Assembly: GCF_001865015.1 (NCBI RefSeq)
Contig: NZ_MJGV01000068.1
Coordinates: forward strand, 182,162-246,161
Direction: 5' to 3'
Origin: Curtobacterium sp. MMLR14_010
GTDB lineage: Bacteria; Actinomycetota; Actinomycetes; Actinomycetales; Microbacteriaceae
Length of the DNA: 64,000 bases
This document shows, in pieces, positions 60,518-64,000 of the stretch. How positions within the stretch are numbered: position 1 is the first letter of the stretch; every line of letters begins with the position of its first letter. The notes under the pieces are model-generated. The model ran no database searches and was not told the DNA's origin. It was given only the letters and a program-made list of their open reading frames with translations. Position numbers and translations under genes: made by a program.

Positions 60518-61603
60518 TCAGCGGCGGTGCGCGCCCCGGACCTGCCGCGTCGAGCGCGTCTGGTCCTCGGGTCCGGCGACCTTCACCCGCAGCCCACCGG
60601 CGTCGATCGCGGCGCGGAAGGCCACGACCTCGCCCACCGGGTCGCCGTCGATCTCGAACTCGTCCGGACGCTCCAGCCGCGCGGTGAACTCCTCGCCGCG
60701 CAGGTAGCGCAGCGGGCGCTCCTCGCGCGCACGGGTCGTGATGCGCTTGCCGATCGCCGTCTGGCCGAGGGCGGACCGGCGGAACGAGCGCAGGATCGCG
60801 TTCTCCCACAGCATCCGGGCGGCGATCCGGACCCAGCCGAAGAACCCGCGGGGCCGCATGACGACGATGTCGAACACGCCGTCGTCGATCTCGGCGTCGG
60901 GCAGCAGGGTGGCGCCGGCCTGCAGCATGCCGCAGTTGCCGACGATCAGGGAGTGCGCGCGCACCGAGCGGTTGCCCTCGCCGTCCAGGCGGTACCGGAA
61001 CTCGAACGCGTCGGCGTCCCGGAGCGAGCGGACCAGCGAGTCGACGTAGGCGAGCCAGCCGACCTTCTTCTTCAGCTCGGGCTTCGTGTTCGCGAGCATC
61101 CGGGCGTCGAGCCCGAGGCCGGCCATCACGAGGAAGCCGAACTCCTCGCGGGCACCGCCCGGGCGCTCGACCCGCACGGTGCCGAAGTCGATGGCGCGTT
61201 CGTCGCCGTGGAAGATCGTGTGCACGCTGGCACGGAGGTCGTCGATCGGCGCGGGGATGTTCCGCGCGAGCAGGTTGCCCGTACCGCTCGGCAGCAGGGC
61301 GAGGGCCGCGTCGGAGCCGTGCACGACCTCGGCCACGGCACGGACGGTGCCGTCACCGCCGGCGGCAGCGACGACGTCGGCGCCGGCCTCGAGGGCCTCC
61401 CGCGTCATCCCGCCGCCCGGGTCCTCCTCCGAGGTCTCGAACCACAGGGTCTCGTTCCAGCCCGCTTCGCGCTGGTGCTGCTCCACCGTCTGCTTGAGCT
61501 TCGGCAGGTCCACCTTGACCGGGTTGTAGATGACGGCGGCGGTCTGCCGCTCTGGGGCGAGGGCGTCCTGGTGTTCGGACGCGGTCTCCGAGGGCGATGA
61601 CAT
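60518..61603 (-). CDS. Diacylglycerol kinase (DagK/lipid kinase family)
   Basis: A 361-residue soluble lipid kinase. The nucleotide motif AAAGGDGTVRAVA is near 79-91 and LLPSGTGNLLARN near 103-115; AVIYNPVKVDLPKLKQ at 23-38 starts the domain. It would phosphorylate diacylglycerol or a related lipid at the membrane for phospholipid recycling. Phosphatidylinositol mannoside precursors and sphingoid lipids are alternative substrates in this family. The ATG is seven bases after TACGGT on the minus strand (61611-61616), leaderless. Divergent from serS. Confidence 0.88.
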   Translation of the reverse strand: MSSPSETASEHQDALAPERQTAAVIYNPVKVDLPKLKQTVEQHQREAGWNETLWFETSEEDPGGGMTREALEAGADVVAAAGGDGTVRAVAEVVHGSDAALALLPSGTGNLLARNIPAPIDDLRASVHTIFHGDERAIDFGTVRVERPGGAREEFGFLVMAGLGLDARMLANTKPELKKKVGWLAYVDSLVRSLRDADAFEFRYRLDGEGNRSVRAHSLIVGNCGMLQAGATLLPDAEIDDGVFDIVVMRPRGFFGWVRIAARMLWENAILRSFRRSALGQTAIGKRITTRAREERPLRYLRGEEFTARLERPDEFEIDGDPVGEVVAFRAAIDAGGLRVKVAGPEDQTRSTRQVRGAHRR

Positions 61604-61666
61604 GCAACAGACCGTACCGGGATGGCCCTGTGGAGCGCGCGCCGTCCCGCGGTCTGTACACGAGAC

Positions 61667-61708
61667 GGAATGGAGGCTCGTGGCGGCGCCGCCACGAGCC
61701 TCCAGTCC
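61667..61708. repeat. Palindromic repeat family A, copy 6 (no loop)
   Basis: Two 21-bp arms meet without a loop (GGAATGGAGGCTCGTGGCGG plus C against its complement at 61688-61708, one mismatch). It lies between divergent promoters, so this copy cannot be a terminator for either neighbouring gene. Confidence 0.82.
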
Positions 61709-61811
61709 ATCTGTTGGTCACCGGGGCCTGGCCAGGATGGATGCGGGGGATGGGGACTGCATCGACCTCCTCCGCCCCGAGGCCGCAGGTGGCCCTGGCT
61801 AGGATGGACCG

Positions 61812-63083
61812 GTGATCGACCCACAGCTGCTGCGCGACGAACCCGATGTCATCAAGGCCTCACAGGCTGCGCGCGGCGCCTCCGTCGACGTCGTCGACGA
61901 GGCCGTCGCGGCGGACGCCGCCAGGCGGAGCGCGATCACCGCGTACGAGGCCCTGCGTGCCGAGCAGAACGCGTTCGGCAAGACCGTCGCGAAGGCCCCG
62001 AAGGACGAGAAGGCCGCGCTCGTGCAGCAGGCCCAGGCGCTCGCCGCCGGTGTGAAAGAGGCACAGGCCACCGCGACCGCCGCCGAGGAGACCTTCAACC
62101 GGGTCGTCCGCGCGATCCCGAACGTCGTCCTGCCCGGCGTCCCGGCCGGTGGCGAGGACGACTTCGTCACGCTGCGGACCGTCGGCACCAAGCCGGAGTT
62201 CGCCTTCGAGCCGAAGGACCACGCCGACCTCGGCGAGGCGCTCGACATCATCGACATCGCCCGCGGCGTCAAGGTCTCCGGCTCGCGCTTCTACTTCCTC
62301 AAGGGCCTCGGCGCCCGGCTCGAGATCGCGCTGATGTCCCTCGGGCTCGACCGTGCGGTCCAGCACGGGTTCGTCCCGCTCATCACGCCGACGCTCGTGC
62401 GCCCGGAGACGATGGCCGGCACCGGCTTCCTCGGCGAGCACGCGGCCGAGGTCTACCGGCTCGAAGCCGACGACCTCTACCTGACCGGCACGAGCGAGGT
62501 CGCTCTGGCCGGCTATCACGCCGACGAGATCCTGGCGTTCCCGTCCGAGGACGACCAAGCGCTCCGCTACGCCGGCTGGTCGACCTGCTACCGGCGCGAA
62601 GCCGGGTCGGCGGGCCGCGACAACCGCGGGATCCTCCGCGTGCACCAGTTCAACAAGCTCGAGATGTTCTCCTACGTCCACCCGGACCAGGCCGACGCCG
62701 AACACGCCAAGCTCATGGCGTACCAGGAGTCGATGCTGCAGGACCTCGGGCTGCACTACCGCGTGATCGAGACCGCAGCCGGCGACCTCGGCACGAGTGC
62801 GGCGCGCAAGTACGACCTCGAGGCCTGGGTCCCCACGCAGGGCACCTTCCGCGAGCTCACCTCGACGTCGAACTGCACCACGTTCCAGGCCCGTCGCCTC
62901 GACATCCGCTACCGCACCGAGAGCGGCAAGACGGCCCCCGTCGCCACGCTCAACGGCACGCTGGCCACCACGCGCTGGCTCGTCGCCATCCTCGAGACCC
63001 ACCAGCAGGCGGACGGCACGGTCGTCGTGCCCGAGGTCCTGCGCCCGTACCTCGGTGGCGTCGAGGTGATCGAACCCCGATGA
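61812..63083 (+). CDS. serS: Seryl-tRNA synthetase
   Basis: A 423-residue class II synthetase. The N-terminal tRNA-binding coiled coil spans about 30-105 ([20 protein letters not shown]). Motif 2 appears as [20 protein letters not shown] near 260-279 and motif 3 near [12 protein letters not shown] (about 353-364) with the ATP-binding arginine close to the end. The GTG start (family start [12 protein letters not shown]) is six bases after TAGGAT (61800-61805). It overlaps the next gene by ATGA. Divergent from dagK across a family A repeat. Confidence 0.95.
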   Translation: MIDPQLLRDEPDVIKASQAARGASVDVVDEAVAADAARRSAITAYEALRAEQNAFGKTVAKAPKDEKAALVQQAQALAAGVKEAQATATAAEETFNRVVRAIPNVVLPGVPAGGEDDFVTLRTVGTKPEFAFEPKDHADLGEALDIIDIARGVKVSGSRFYFLKGLGARLEIALMSLGLDRAVQHGFVPLITPTLVRPETMAGTGFLGEHAAEVYRLEADDLYLTGTSEVALAGYHADEILAFPSEDDQALRYAGWSTCYRREAGSAGRDNRGILRVHQFNKLEMFSYVHPDQADAEHAKLMAYQESMLQDLGLHYRVIETAAGDLGTSAARKYDLEAWVPTQGTFRELTSTSNCTTFQARRLDIRYRTESGKTAPVATLNGTLATTRWLVAILETHQQADGTVVVPEVLRPYLGGVEVIEPR

Positions 63084-63943
63084 CCAGCACCCCTGGCAAG
63101 GTGTCGTCCCACGGGTCGGCGGCCACGACGCGTGTCAAGCGCTGGCTCGTCGCCCTCGACATCGACGGGACCGTGATGCGCGAGGACGGCATCGTCACCC
63201 AGGCCACCGTCGACGCCATCCAGGCCGCAGCAGCCGCCGGGCACGAGGTCATGCTGTCCACCGGCCGCAGCGAGGGCATGACCGTGCCGGTGCTCGAGAA
63301 GATCGGCATCCAGCCCGAGTACCTCGTCTGTGCCAACGGCGCCGTGACCCTGCGTCGCTCCACCGCCGCCGGCGCGATCGACGGCTACGTGCGCGTCCAC
63401 GTCGAGACCTTCGACCCGACCGACGTCCTGCAGACCATCCGCGGTGCCCTGACGAACGGCGCGTACGGCGTCGAGTCGCCCGATGGCCGCTACCTGCTCT
63501 CCGGGCAGTTCCCCGACGACGCCATGACGAAGCACGGGTCGCACGTGCCCTTCGAGCAGTTGCTCGGCGTGCAGGCCACCCGTGTCGTGGTGATCTCACC
63601 GGAGCACGGGCTCGAGGAGTTCCTGCAGATCGTCGACCGGATGGGCCTGCACAAGGTCTCGTACAACGTCGGCTGGACCGCGTGGCTCGACATCGCTCCC
63701 GAGGGCGTGACGAAGGCCACCGCCATGGAACGTGTCCGCGAGTGGTTCGACATCCCGCGCTCCCGGGTCTTCGCCGCCGGTGACGGCCGCAACGACATCG
63801 ACATGCTGCGCTGGGCGTCCACGTCCGGCCGCGGGGTCGCGATGGGGCAGGCCCCGTCCGACGTGGTCGACGCCGCGAGCGAGATCACCGGGGGCGTCAC
63901 GGACGACGGCCTGGCGGCCGCGCTGGACACGTTGCCCCGGTAG
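63080..63943 (+). CDS. HAD-superfamily (Cof-type) phosphatase
   Basis: A 287-residue HAD hydrolase. Motif [16 protein letters not shown] lies near 23-37 with both Asp residues; motif II STGRSEG near 61-67; and motif [20 protein letters not shown] near 234-248. The large beta-rich cap between motifs II and III is of the Cof type (C2B), as in sugar- or nucleotide-phosphatases with broad specificity. The start ATG overlaps the serS stop (ATGA). A longer frame extending back through serS is not a fusion. About 57 bp remain to the window end with no recognised feature. Confidence 0.9.
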   Translation: MTSTPGKVSSHGSAATTRVKRWLVALDIDGTVMREDGIVTQATVDAIQAAAAAGHEVMLSTGRSEGMTVPVLEKIGIQPEYLVCANGAVTLRRSTAAGAIDGYVRVHVETFDPTDVLQTIRGALTNGAYGVESPDGRYLLSGQFPDDAMTKHGSHVPFEQLLGVQATRVVVISPEHGLEEFLQIVDRMGLHKVSYNVGWTAWLDIAPEGVTKATAMERVREWFDIPRSRVFAAGDGRNDIDMLRWASTSGRGVAMGQAPSDVVDAASEITGGVTDDGLAAALDTLPR

Positions 63944-64000
63944 CCGGCCCGCCGAGCGCCTGGCTCCCGGCCTCCTCCACACGAAACGCCGAACGGCACC

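Noticed and set aside
61622..63943. A 773-residue frame read as a fused serS-HAD protein
   Set aside because: The first part is out of frame with serS and low in complexity; the HAD gene starts at 63080 with an ATGA overlap.
1..64000. tRNA, rRNA, riboswitch or insertion-sequence features
   Set aside because: I looked for tRNA-like cloverleafs, conserved rRNA words, cobalamin/TPP-type riboswitch boxes and transposase motifs, and found none convincing by eye.

Overview
The window is high-GC DNA from an actinobacterium. Protein content, gene order and promoter style fit Microbacteriaceae, perhaps Curtobacterium; the genus is an inference. I see no rRNA or tRNA genes, no CRISPR array, and no transposase, integrase or phage gene. 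Genes are tightly packed, with many ATGA/GTGA overlaps. About twenty genes appear to be leaderless: a TANNNT -10 box lies 6-7 bases before the start codon.

Layout. 0-8 kb: a cut-off FAD monooxygenase and an acyltransferase; a divergent TetR/SDR pair; a type II NADH dehydrogenase; a DHFR-like protein; two alpha/beta hydrolases. 7.6-18.1 kb: a sugar-acid catabolic locus with a LacI regulator, DUF1537 kinase, GntR regulator, PdxA-type dehydrogenase, MFS carrier and lactonase-like amidohydrolase, then a complete ABC importer. The kinase and dehydrogenase together predict conversion of a four-carbon sugar acid to dihydroxyacetone phosphate. 18.2-32.6 kb: a second, mirrored TetR/SDR pair; a YbaK protein; a deaminase; a glyoxalase-fold protein; HrpA; a DUF255 thioredoxin protein; an NAD-epimerase/P-loop pair; a sulfurtransferase; an MFS exporter with its TetR.

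32.8-46.2 kb: the actinobacterial housekeeping block pmt, rsmI, metG, tatD, rsmA and ispE. About 6.4 kb of accessory genes separate rsmA from ispE: an SDR, an XRE regulator, an orphan ATP-grasp enzyme, and a flavin monooxygenase coupled to metY. 46.3-58.9 kb: a GNAT enzyme and a membrane glycosyltransferase, then molybdenum genes: an HTH-TOBE protein, a MoeB-rhodanese protein, modABC, moaD, moaA and a membrane-anchored sulfite-oxidase-family enzyme. A ChaA-type antiporter and a GT87-like protein sit among them. 58.9-64 kb: MarR, pheA, a diacylglycerol kinase, serS and a HAD hydrolase.

Two signals stand out. First, three families of intergenic palindromes (called A, B and C here) recur through the window, and halves of family A also lie inside coding regions in all three reading frames. 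Second, the two TetR/SDR pairs share nearly the same regulatory layout: twin TGATG-N11-CATC(A/G) operators placed identically against both -10 boxes. Functions come from reading the sequence and from family knowledge; no database search was run.
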